Shown here one piece after another: positions 47,622 to 53,864 of a stretch of 53,864 bases of DNA. How positions within the stretch are numbered: position 1 is the first letter of the stretch; each line of letters opens with the position of its first letter. The stretch is from an uncultured bacterium. GTDB taxonomy: Bacteria; Armatimonadota; Hebobacteria; CAIYQO01. The translations under genes were made by a program, and so were the position numbers. The stretch spans positions 1 to 53,864 of the forward strand of contig CAIYQO010000084.1 of NCBI GenBank assembly GCA_903928345.1. Direction: 5' to 3'. The notes under the pieces were generated by a model. It was not told the DNA's origin. It was given only the letters and a program-made list of their open reading frames with translations, and made no database searches.

Positions 47622-48815
47622 ATGAAGCGGATTTATCTGGATCATGCGGCGACGACGCCGGTCGCGCCGGAAGTGTTGGAAGCGATGCTGCCGTATTACA
47701 CCGAGTTCTGGGGTAATCCGTCGTCCATTCACAGCTTCGGCCGGCAGGCGAGCGAGGGGATGGACGAGGCGCGCGAGCAGCTCGCGAAGCTGCTGCATGC
47801 CTCGCCGAAGGAGATCTACTTCACCAGCGGCGGCACCGAGGCGGACAACCTGGCGATCTGGGGCACCGCGCTGGCGAAGGAGAGCAAGGGCAAGCATATC
47901 ATCACCAGCGCCATCGAGCACCACGCTGTGTCGCATACCCTGGAGGCGCTGGCGAAGCGCGGGTGGGCAGTGACCACGCTGCCGGTGGACGGCACCGGAC
48001 TGGTGGACCCGGAAGCGGTGCGCGCGGCGATTCGCCCGGACACCGTGCTCGTGACGATCATGCACGCGAACAACGAAGTCGGCACCGTGGAGCCCATCGC
48101 GGAGATCGGCGCCGTGTGCCGCGCGGCCAAGGTGTGGTTCCATACCGACGCGGTGCAGACGGTGGGGCACATCCCCACGCGCGTGGATGACTTGAACGTG
48201 GACATGCTCTCCCTTTCCGGTCACAAGCTCTACGGGCCGAAGGGGATCGGCGCCCTCTTCATCCGCCGCGGGGTGCGCATCACGCCGCTGCTCTACGGCG
48301 GCGGGCACGAGCGCGGTATGCGCAGCGGTACGGAGAACGTGCCCGGCATGGTGGGCCTGGGCCGCGCGGCGGAACTGGCGATGGCGGAGATGGCCGGCGA
48401 GGCCACGCGCCAGGCGGCGCTGCGCGACCGGCTGATGGACGGCCTGGTGGAACGCATCCCCGACAGCTTCACCACCGGAGACCGGGAGCATCGCCTGCCG
48501 AATAACGCGAGCATCATCGTGAAGTATATCGAGGGCGAGGCGCAACTGCTGCGCCTCGACGCCGCGGGCATCGCCGCTTCCAGCGGTTCGGCGTGCACGT
48601 CGGGGTCGCTCGACCCCTCGCACGTGCTGCTGGCGATGGGCATCCCCATCGAGTTCGCCCACGGCTCGTTGCGCTTCTCCCTGGGCCGCGGCACTACCGA
48701 CGCGGAGATCGACCACGTGCTCGACACACTACCCGGCATCGTGGAAATTCTGCGCGCCATGTCCCCCTTCCGCCCCGGCGCGGTGTTCGATATGACGAAA
48801 GGGCATGAGCATTAG
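47622..48815 (+). CDS. nifS: Cysteine desulfurase, NifS/IscS type
   Basis: 397 aa from the ATG at 47622. PLP-dependent fold with Y-L-D-H-A-A-T-T-P at the start, G-N-P-S-S-I-H-S-F-G, N-N-E-V-G-T, H-T-D-A-V-Q, the PLP lysine in S-G-H-K-L-Y-G-P-K-G, and the active-site Cys loop S-S-G-S-A-C-T-S-G-S. It removes sulfur from cysteine for Fe-S cluster or thio-modification pathways, which would serve the Fe-S-rich hydrogenase and cytochromes of this organism. No iscU or nifU follows. The gene is alone with its own promoter/operator. Confidence 0.95.
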   Translation: MKRIYLDHAATTPVAPEVLEAMLPYYTEFWGNPSSIHSFGRQASEGMDEAREQLAKLLHASPKEIYFTSGGTEADNLAIWGTALAKESKGKHIITSAIEHHAVSHTLEALAKRGWAVTTLPVDGTGLVDPEAVRAAIRPDTVLVTIMHANNEVGTVEPIAEIGAVCRAAKVWFHTDAVQTVGHIPTRVDDLNVDMLSLSGHKLYGPKGIGALFIRRGVRITPLLYGGGHERGMRSGTENVPGMVGLGRAAELAMAEMAGEATRQAALRDRLMDGLVERIPDSFTTGDREHRLPNNASIIVKYIEGEAQLLRLDAAGIAASSGSACTSGSLDPSHVLLAMGIPIEFAHGSLRFSLGRGTTDAEIDHVLDTLPGIVEILRAMSPFRPGAVFDMTKGHEH

Positions 48816-48822
48816 GGGGGAC

Positions 48823-48920
48823 GGAACCACAGATTGTCACAGATACAAAGTAAAGGGACGCTGCCGCGGCAGCGTCCCTTTACTTTATATCTGTGTCTAA
48901 TCCGTGTGATCTGTGGTTCC
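48823..48920. repeat. Long near-perfect palindrome between convergent genes
   Basis: The core is a perfect 40-bp palindrome (48847-48866 with 48867-48886, no loop), extended to 29-bp arms (48838-48895) with one mismatch. It is framed by GGAACCACAGAT (48823-48834) and its complement (48909-48920). It can terminate nifS and the convergent SGNH gene, and the ACCACAGAT/CACAGAT units are a known type of dispersed repeat. Confidence 0.75.
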
Positions 48921-48926
48921 CGTCAC

Positions 48927-49556
48927 CTACCCCGACACCGCCTTGATCCATGCCTGGGCGATGAGGGCGTGGCCGGGTTGCGTGGGGTGCACGCCGTCGG
49001 AGGCCCAGTAGGCGGGCGTCTGCTGGGTGCACGCGGCGGCGAAAAGGCCGTCCAGCGGCAGGTAGAGCGCCTGGTAGTCGCGCGCCACGCGACGGACGGC
49101 GTCGATGCGCGGGTCCAGGTCGGCGCGCCAGGCTACGCGGTCGGGCGGGGTGGGCAGCACGAAGGGCTCCAGGAGAATGACGCGTGCCGCCGTTTCCGTC
49201 ACCGTGCGCTCGAGCAGGCGGCGGTAGCAGGCCTCGAACTCCGCGACAGGCGAGGGCGTGTTGCTGTCGTAGAAGCGCCAGGTGTCGTTGATGCCGATGA
49301 GGATGCTCACCCAATCCGGTTGCAGTGCAATACAGTCGGCGTCCCAGCGCTCCTCCAGGTCGTAGATGCGGTGGCCGCCGCAGCCGCGGTTGAGGAAGGT
49401 GAGGTTCAGGTCGGGGTGGCGCGCCGACAGCCAGGCGGCGACGTAGTTGGGGTAGCCGCCGCCGAGTTGGGCGTCGTCCTCCCGGCTGCGGCCGGCGTCG
49501 GTGATGCTGTCCCCCTGAAAGAGAATGCGGGCGTTGGCGTGCAATAACAGGCTCAT
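48927..49556 (-). CDS. SGNH/GDSL hydrolase
   Basis: 209 aa. Block I Q-G-D-S-I-T (residues 15-20, catalytic Ser), block II G-G-Y-P-N-Y, block III I-G-I-N-D (Gly/Asn oxyanion) and block V S-D-G-V-H-P (Asp, His) are all present. No signal peptide, so cytoplasmic. Similar small enzymes deacetylate xylan or rhamnogalacturonan oligosaccharides, or act as lysophospholipases. Single gene, convergent with nifS. No clear ribosome-binding site is visible. Confidence 0.88.
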   Translation of the reverse strand: MSLLLHANARILFQGDSITDAGRSREDDAQLGGGYPNYVAAWLSARHPDLNLTFLNRGCGGHRIYDLEERWDADCIALQPDWVSILIGINDTWRFYDSNTPSPVAEFEACYRRLLERTVTETAARVILLEPFVLPTPPDRVAWRADLDPRIDAVRRVARDYQALYLPLDGLFAAACTQQTPAYWASDGVHPTQPGHALIAQAWIKAVSG

Positions 49557-49857
49557 GGAGTCTCCTCACGATAGGATATCGCTAACTTCGCCCTGTGCCC
49601 CGCGCGTCCCTGCCGGAACAGGGAAATGGATGGGGAGGCGCGAATTGGTAGACAATCGGGACGCCGGCGCAAAACCGGCCCCCCACCCCCCGACCCCCTC
49701 CCCCGTAACGTCCTGTGACGGGGGAGGGGGAGACGGACGTTGATCGGCTATTCGATATGCGTCTCCCTTCCCCTGTCACAGGATGTTACGGGGGAAGGAT
49801 TGGGGATGGGGGGCGGCGACAAGTCGGCGTAGTAAATCTTTGAAATGGGAGCAGGAC
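49557..49857. other. 301-bp divergent region with repeat copy D
   Basis: Between two divergent SGNH genes. Most of it is the two-hairpin C/G-rich repeat. Nothing else is recognised besides a tRNA-like fragment that was rejected. Confidence 0.6.
49678..49810. repeat. Two-hairpin C/G-rich dispersed repeat, copy D
   Basis: First palindrome with core GTAACGTCCTGTGAC, second with GTCACAGGATGTTAC (nearly its reverse complement), each between C-rich and G-rich arms. The spacer contains TCGATATGCG. It matches the plan and core of the copy at 11461-11573. Confidence 0.75.
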
Positions 49858-50973
49858 GTGCGGATGTTCATCACCCTGGGGATTTTTGGGCTGCTGGTGT
49901 TGTGTGCCGCCGCGTGGGCGGCGGAGCCGCTGCCGGAGGCGGTGTGCCGGCGCATCGCGTTTCTCGGGTCGTCGACCACGGATGGTGACACCTACCCGCT
50001 GCTGGTGCGGCAGGCCTTCGCGGACGCCAGGCTGCCCGTGCCGTTGTGCCGCAACGCCGGGGTGGGAGGCAACACCACCGCGGCCATCGCCGCCCGCGTG
50101 GAGCGCGACGTGTTGCCCTTTGCCCCCACGCTGGTGGTGTTGCAAACGGGCGCCAACGATCCTGGCGCGGGTGTAACGCCGACCGTCTTCGCGCAGGGGG
50201 TGGGGCAGATCGCCGCGCGGCTGCAGGCGGCGGGAATCCCGCTGGTGCTGCTCACCACGAGTATCCGCGATGCCCGGTATACCGGGCAGTCGGAGCTGCT
50301 GGTGGAGTATAACGCGGAGTTGCCGCGCATCGCGGCGGCATACGGCTGCCGGGTGGCGAACGCCCACGCGCTGCAGGAAGCGGCGCGCGACGCGGGGGTG
50401 CCGGTGCTCGACGCCGATGGATACCATCCCAGCTTCGCGGGGCATCGGCTCATCGCGCGGGCGATTCTCGACGCCATGGGGTACCCCGCACTGCCGGTGC
50501 CGGAAAAGCTGACCCTGGCGCCGTTGCCCGGCGTGGTAACCCCGTGGCGGCTGTGCGCCGCGGACAAGCCGCTTCCGGACGTGGCGGACGAGGCGGCGCG
50601 CGCGCTGCACCCGGGGCGGGGGTGGAAGACCCTTACACTGCCGGAGCGTACCGCGTTGCCGAACTGGTGGGAGGATCAAGAACGCCGCCGCGGCTTCGCC
50701 GTATTGTTGAAAACACGCGTGGGCGCCGGCAAGCATTATTACGGGGTAGCCGTGCTGTATGAATCGGCGGCACACACGGCGTGGCTGAACACCGGCGCCG
50801 GCTTACAGGCGGTGTGGCTGAACGGTGCGCGCGTCTACCGCGCCGCGGAGTCCCGCGGCTGGCACGCGGGGCGCGAGCGTATCCCGATTTCGCTTACAAG
50901 CGGCGCGAATACGCTGGTTATCGATGCGGTGGACAACTTCTTTCTCAGCGTGACGGCGAATAACGACTGGTGA
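49858..50973 (+). CDS. Secreted SGNH hydrolase
   Basis: 371 aa from the GTG at 49858 (GGAG 6 nt upstream; the ATG at 49864 is possible). Signal peptide about residues 1-22 (L-G-I-F-G-L-L-V-L-C-A-A-A-W-A). Block I L-G-S-S-T-T (catalytic Ser), G-V-G-G-N-T, block III T-G-A-N-D-P and block V D-G-Y-H-P complete the SGNH site. The C-terminal 130 residues are beta-rich and may be a small binding module. Exported esterase, polysaccharide- or lipid-directed; substrate unknown. Confidence 0.82.
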   Translation: MRMFITLGIFGLLVLCAAAWAAEPLPEAVCRRIAFLGSSTTDGDTYPLLVRQAFADARLPVPLCRNAGVGGNTTAAIAARVERDVLPFAPTLVVLQTGANDPGAGVTPTVFAQGVGQIAARLQAAGIPLVLLTTSIRDARYTGQSELLVEYNAELPRIAAAYGCRVANAHALQEAARDAGVPVLDADGYHPSFAGHRLIARAILDAMGYPALPVPEKLTLAPLPGVVTPWRLCAADKPLPDVADEAARALHPGRGWKTLTLPERTALPNWWEDQERRRGFAVLLKTRVGAGKHYYGVAVLYESAAHTAWLNTGAGLQAVWLNGARVYRAAESRGWHAGRERIPISLTSGANTLVIDAVDNFFLSVTANNDW

Positions 50974-51074
50974 GACGAACCATGTGTCATTTAAGTCGCT
51001 ATCTTTGTCGCAATAGTTTAACATTTTCGTCATATTCCTATCGCGGAAATGTAACATGCCTGTTGTATGCTAAT

Positions 51075-51270
51075 CCTGCGTTTGGGGTTGGAGTGTTGCG
51101 CAAGCTACAGGATGCAGCCTACCAGGGATGGCCGCCGCACTTCACGCAGGATGAAGCAGGAGCAATTACCAGCTATAGGATTGGGCTTGCCAGGATGGTT
51201 TGGCGCACACCGGGCCGCTCGCGAATGGGAGAAGCAGGAAGCCACTCTATCGCCAGCGGCCCAGTTTTTT
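51075..51270 (+). ncRNA. Candidate small RNA ending in an intrinsic terminator
   Basis: Bounds are approximate. The 3' end is a stem of GGGCCGCT with AGCGGCCC plus GCGA with TCGC (one C-C mismatch), a 25-nt loop and six T. It does not resemble 6S, SRP, tmRNA or RNase P RNA. It could simply be a long 3' UTR of the SGNH gene. Confidence 0.3.
51212..51270 (+). terminator. Intrinsic terminator with T6 tail
   Basis: Left arm 51212-51224, right arm 51250-51262, then AG and TTTTTT (51265-51270). Confidence 0.7.
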
Positions 51271-51388
51271 AATGCTCGCCATTCCCCCATATAACCCACC
51301 GACCCCCGTTTCGTGTTACAGCGTTGTTATGCTACAATTCCCGTTGCCATTTGTTCGTGAAGAAGGTGGCGGCGCCCCGGATGCCCGC

Positions 51389-51565
51389 TTACTTCTCCGT
51401 GGTGGGGGTATCCTGGGAAGGGTCATCGGGGAGCATGACGGGGATATCGTCCACGATCGGGTAGCGCCGCCCACAGACCGTGCACACCAGGGCTTCGGGT
51501 TCGTCGCGTAACGGCGCTTTTTCCACCGGGCACACCAATAGCGCCCGCACAGCCGGATCCAGCAT
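51389..51565 (-). CDS. Trm112/UPF0434-like zinc-binding protein
   Basis: 58 aa from the ATG at 51565 (GGAGG 6 nt upstream; longer frames are not protein-like). L-L-V-C-P-V-E-K-A-P-L near the start, V-C-T-V-C-G-R-R-Y-P-I-V-D-D-I-P-V-M-L-P near the end: the family pattern of YcaR/Trm112-like proteins with three Cys instead of four, as the first pair is C-P-V-E. Such proteins activate methyltransferases or serve cell-envelope enzymes; the partner is unknown. Confidence 0.85.
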   Translation of the reverse strand: MLDPAVRALLVCPVEKAPLRDEPEALVCTVCGRRYPIVDDIPVMLPDDPSQDTPTTEK

Positions 51566-51648
51566 AGCCCACCTCCGTCCTCTTCTTCTCCGTACCCCGC
51601 GCACGCCCCTGCAGGGGATTGCTTCGGCGCGGCTAATAGTATTACGTC

Positions 51649-51760
51649 GTTCAAAGTTCAACGTTCAAAGTTTAACTGGTCACCTGATACGCAATATCTG
51701 ACCTCTAGCACCGAGACCGGGTTGCGAGACACATTGAACCTTGAACGTTGAACGTTGAAC
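51649..51760. repeat. Inverted pair of GTTCAA-type short tandem repeats
   Basis: Left copy 51649-51675 (GTTCAAAGTTCAACGTTCAA units), right copy 51734-51760 in reverse complement (TTGAACCTTGAACGTTGAAC units). The RNA could fold into a stem of about 27 bp with a 58-nt loop. Confidence 0.7.
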
Positions 51761-51772
51761 ACGGTACGTCTT

Positions 51773-52813
51773 ATGCAAATCGATTTTTCACTGTTCGACC
51801 TCATTAACGGGCTGGCGGGGCGCTGGTCGTGGCTCGATGACGCAGGGCGCGGGCTGGCGGTGTTCGGCGTGCTCGCGGTGCTGCTGCTGGTGCAAGCGTT
51901 GGCGTGGTGGCCGCGGCGCGACGGCGTGTCGCGGCGCGGGTACGCGGGCGGGCTGTTGCTTGCCGGCGTGCTCTGCCTGGCGTTGATGGGGCTGGAGGTG
52001 CTGGTCTGCCACTTCGTGCTGCATCGTGACGTGCGCGGACGGCCCTCGGTCGGGCGCTGGACCACGTTGCTGGTGACGCCCGACGGCGCGCTGTCCTTCC
52101 CCGCGTGGCCGGTGGTGCTCGTCGCCGCACTGAGCGTTGTCACCTGGGGGCGCGCGCGGGCGTGGGGCGGCGTGGCGTGGGCGCTCACCGCGCTCCTCGC
52201 CGTCGCGCATGTGTTCACCGGCATGAACTTCCCCTTCGATGTCCTCACCGGGGCGCTACTCGGCGCGGCGCTGGGGTTGACCGCGCTGCGCATCGGCGAC
52301 CGCACACGCCCCGCGACCTCGCTGCTCGTGCTCTGGTGCCTGGTTATCCTGTGGGGCGGCACCATGGCGCTCATCGTGCGCCCGGCCAGCACCGGCGCGG
52401 AGGAGGGCGGGGGTCCGCCGGCGGTCTCCCCGGACGTCAGCCTCGACCCGCCCGCCGCGCTGCTGACGGCGTTGCGCGCGGCCGTCGCCCCGGCGCAGGC
52501 GCAGGTGACCGCCGCGCACAATGCACGCCTGACGGCGGTGTCGGTGATCGTGACCACGCCGAATGCCGCCCTGCCGTTGCCCGCGGTGACCGAATTGGCC
52601 CGCGCGACGGTGAGCGCCGTCTATGCGGGGTGGCCGCGCGCGGGCTACTGCACCGTGACGGTGCAGGCACTCTTTCCCGGGCACAAAACCGGCACGCTTT
52701 ACACCGCCTCGGTGGCACGTGCGGAGATGCCGGCGGGTGGTTTCCCCCCCGGCACGCCGCTGCCCGGCCCCAAGTTCTATCACGCGCAGTATCTCGCCCG
52801 TCCGCGCCGGTGA
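51773..52813 (+). CDS. Degenerate PAP2-like membrane protein
   Basis: 346 aa from the ATG at 51773 (no clear ribosome-binding site). Five to six TM helices in the first 200 residues have the PAP2 lipid phosphatase order. But the motif 2 position reads S-F-P-A-W instead of P-S-G-H. Motif 3 reads H-V-F-T-G-M-N-F-P-F-D-V-L-T-G where S-R-x5-H-x3-D is expected, so the catalytic His and the Arg are gone and only Asp remains. A soluble Ala-rich C-terminal domain (about 210-346) has no recognised family. Likely a non-enzymatic relative that binds lipid phosphates or scaffolds. Confidence 0.7.
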   Translation: MQIDFSLFDLINGLAGRWSWLDDAGRGLAVFGVLAVLLLVQALAWWPRRDGVSRRGYAGGLLLAGVLCLALMGLEVLVCHFVLHRDVRGRPSVGRWTTLLVTPDGALSFPAWPVVLVAALSVVTWGRARAWGGVAWALTALLAVAHVFTGMNFPFDVLTGALLGAALGLTALRIGDRTRPATSLLVLWCLVILWGGTMALIVRPASTGAEEGGGPPAVSPDVSLDPPAALLTALRAAVAPAQAQVTAAHNARLTAVSVIVTTPNAALPLPAVTELARATVSAVYAGWPRAGYCTVTVQALFPGHKTGTLYTASVARAEMPAGGFPPGTPLPGPKFYHAQYLARPRR

Positions 52814-52814
52814 G

Positions 52815-52843
52815 TCGTCAGCGGGTCGGTTTTCGGGTATAAT
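52815..52843 (+). promoter_or_regulatory. Promoter of the PSP1-domain gene
   Basis: TCGTCA (52815-52820), 17-nt spacer, perfect TATAAT (52838-52843); predicted start about 52850, giving a leader of roughly 16 nt. Confidence 0.6.
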
Positions 52844-52865
52844 GCACGGGTGAAAGTTGAGCATC

Positions 52866-53864
52866 ATGCCGGTAGTCGTTGGAATCAGCCTCCGCACGGC
52901 GGGGAAGATATACTTTTTTGATCCGGGCACCACGCACACCTATACCGGGCAGCGCGTGTTGGTGGAAACCTCCCGCGGGCCTGAGTTGGGCACGGTAAAG
53001 CTACCCCCGCACGAGGTGACCGACGCGCAGATCGTGTCGCCGCTGAAGGGGGTACTGCGCGAGGCCACGACCGCGGATCTGACGCGTGACGCGCAGAATC
53101 GCGACCACGAGCAGCAGGCGATCGAGGCGTGTAAGCGCCACGTCGAGCGCCTCAACCTGCCCATGCGCCTCATCGACGCGCAATTCACCTTCGACGGTGG
53201 GCACGTGCTCATCCACTTCCTGGCGGAAAACCGGGTGGATTTCCGCGAGTTGGTGCGCGATTTGGCGCGGGATCTGCACGCACGCATCGAGCTGCGCCAG
53301 GTGGGCGTGCGCGACGAGGCCAAGCTCCTCGGCGGGGTGGGGATGTGCGGGCGCGGGCTGTGCTGCGCGTCCTTCCTGTCCAACTTCGCGCCGGTAGCGA
53401 TCAACATGGCCAAAGTGCAGGGGCTGGCGCTCAACCCGCAGAAGATTTCCGGCGCGTGCGGCCGGCTGATGTGCTGCCTGGCGTACGAATACGAGCACTA
53501 CCGCGACCTGCGCGTGGGACTGCCCAAGCTCAACGCGACTATTCCCACCCCGCGCGGCACCGGCAAGGTGACGAAGCTGAACCTGATCGAGCGGCAGGTG
53601 GAGGTGATGATCCCCGAGCTGTCCGAGCCGGTATGGTTCACCGCCGAGGAGTTGGGCGCGGAACCCGGCCCGTGCGGCGGCGCCTGCCAGCGCTGCGCCG
53701 CGCCGGTGGAGAGTGCCGAACCGGAGGCGATCCCGATGGTCGAGGTCGCGTCGTCCGCGCCCGAGGACGGTGACACCGCCCCCGCACACCGCGGACGCCG
53801 CCGCCGCAATAAACCCACCCCGGACGGCGCTGCCCCCACGCCGCCCCCCGCGCCCGCCCCCGCG
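52866..53864 (+). CDS. PSP1-domain protein (YaaT/RicT-like), 3' end outside window
   Basis: At least 333 codons, open to the window edge. V-V-G-I-S-L-R at the start, then the PSP1 core: R-L-I-D-A-Q-F-T-F-D, I-H-F-L-A-E-N-R-V-D-F-R-E-L-V-R-D-L. The Cys motif G-x-C-G-R-G-L-C-C-A-S-F-L follows, with a second G-A-C-G-R-L-M-C-C-L-A-Y-E. In Bacillus, RicT (YaaT) with RicA and RicF carries Fe-S clusters and tunes RNase Y and phosphorelays. A Pro/Ala/Arg-rich tail follows. The ATG at 52866 has only a weak ribosome-binding site. Confidence 0.85.
   Translation, partial: MPVVVGISLRTAGKIYFFDPGTTHTYTGQRVLVETSRGPELGTVKLPPHEVTDAQIVSPLKGVLREATTADLTRDAQNRDHEQQAIEACKRHVERLNLPMRLIDAQFTFDGGHVLIHFLAENRVDFRELVRDLARDLHARIELRQVGVRDEAKLLGGVGMCGRGLCCASFLSNFAPVAINMAKVQGLALNPQKISGACGRLMCCLAYEYEHYRDLRVGLPKLNATIPTPRGTGKVTKLNLIERQVEVMIPELSEPVWFTAEELGAEPGPCGGACQRCAAPVESAEPEAIPMVEVASSAPEDGDTAPAHRGRRRRNKPTPDGAAPTPPPAPAPA

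Larger units (their letters stand above)
50974..51388. other. 415-bp region without a gene; possible small RNA
   Basis: Lower G+C than its neighbours (by eye near half). It ends in a strong plus-strand terminator (51212-51270) about 240 bp past the SGNH stop codon. Promoter-like AT-rich sequence is seen around 51040-51075. Open frames on either strand look non-coding. Confidence 0.5.

Noticed and set aside
49632-49660. tRNA-Leu-like fragment (GCGCGAATTGGTAGAC)
   Set aside because: Only a D-arm-like piece; no anticodon stem, T-arm or acceptor pairing, and the repeat element begins right after it.
50970-51272. 100-codon open frame after the SGNH gene
   Set aside because: Begins inside the SGNH stop region, runs through the terminator, and has no protein-like pattern.

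Overview
The window is GC-rich (roughly two thirds G+C), densely coded DNA from one bacterial chromosome. A YjbH-like outer-membrane-type protein, lipoproteins and many secreted enzymes suggest a diderm. A trimeric-type [FeFe] hydrogenase and a 17-heme/6-heme cytochrome pair point to anaerobic or facultative electron metabolism. The mix of bifunctional nuclease, archaeal-type phosphoglycerate mutase, DUF1186/SEC-C, heparinase-like and SGNH enzymes fits an uncultivated-type lineage such as Armatimonadota or a neighbour. That placement is inference, because no rRNA or universal marker is present.

Layout. 1-7641: secreted and membrane proteins, two hydrolases (SGNH with a CBM9-like tail, MBL-fold), and an ECF sigma/anti-sigma pair. 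7829-11291: a 6-heme cytochrome c followed by a 17-heme cytochrome c fused to a membrane cytochrome b. 11645-19751: MscS channel, bifunctional nuclease, PHP phosphatase, MTA/purine nucleoside phosphorylase, FmdB, hemerythrin-like protein, DUF4132 protein and WrbA. 19773-25611: a large heparinase-like protein divergent from an orphan Cas3-like helicase with its HD nuclease at the C-terminus. 25938-31394: three-gene hydrogenase operon (NuoE-like, NuoF-like fused to an NfnB/GltD-like NADP(H) flavoprotein, HydA). 31587-41579: PilZ protein, an 889-aa unknown, GlsB-type membrane protein, MFS exporter, ApgM, YjbH-like protein and a lipoprotein. 41893-53864: small Cys-rich protein, glycosyltransferase, secreted MBL hydrolase, GNAT, AmrB (MEMO), CvpA-like protein, NifS, two SGNH hydrolases, Trm112-like protein, a degenerate PAP2 protein and a PSP1-domain protein that runs off the end.

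The most interesting system is the hydrogenase operon. In it the NADH/flavin subunit of a bifurcating-type hydrogenase is covalently joined to a second FAD/NAD(P) module of the kind found in NADPH-linked transhydrogenases. One complex could therefore link H2, ferredoxin, NAD(H) and NADP(H). It has a near-consensus promoter, a roughly 135-nt leader with two hairpins, and a strong terminator.

The intergenic DNA is unusually rich in repeats: a two-hairpin C/G-rich element in several copies, a 93-bp MITE-like inverted repeat, short tandem repeats arranged as inverted pairs, and a near-perfect 29-bp-arm palindrome. No CRISPR array, tRNA, rRNA or transposase gene was seen.
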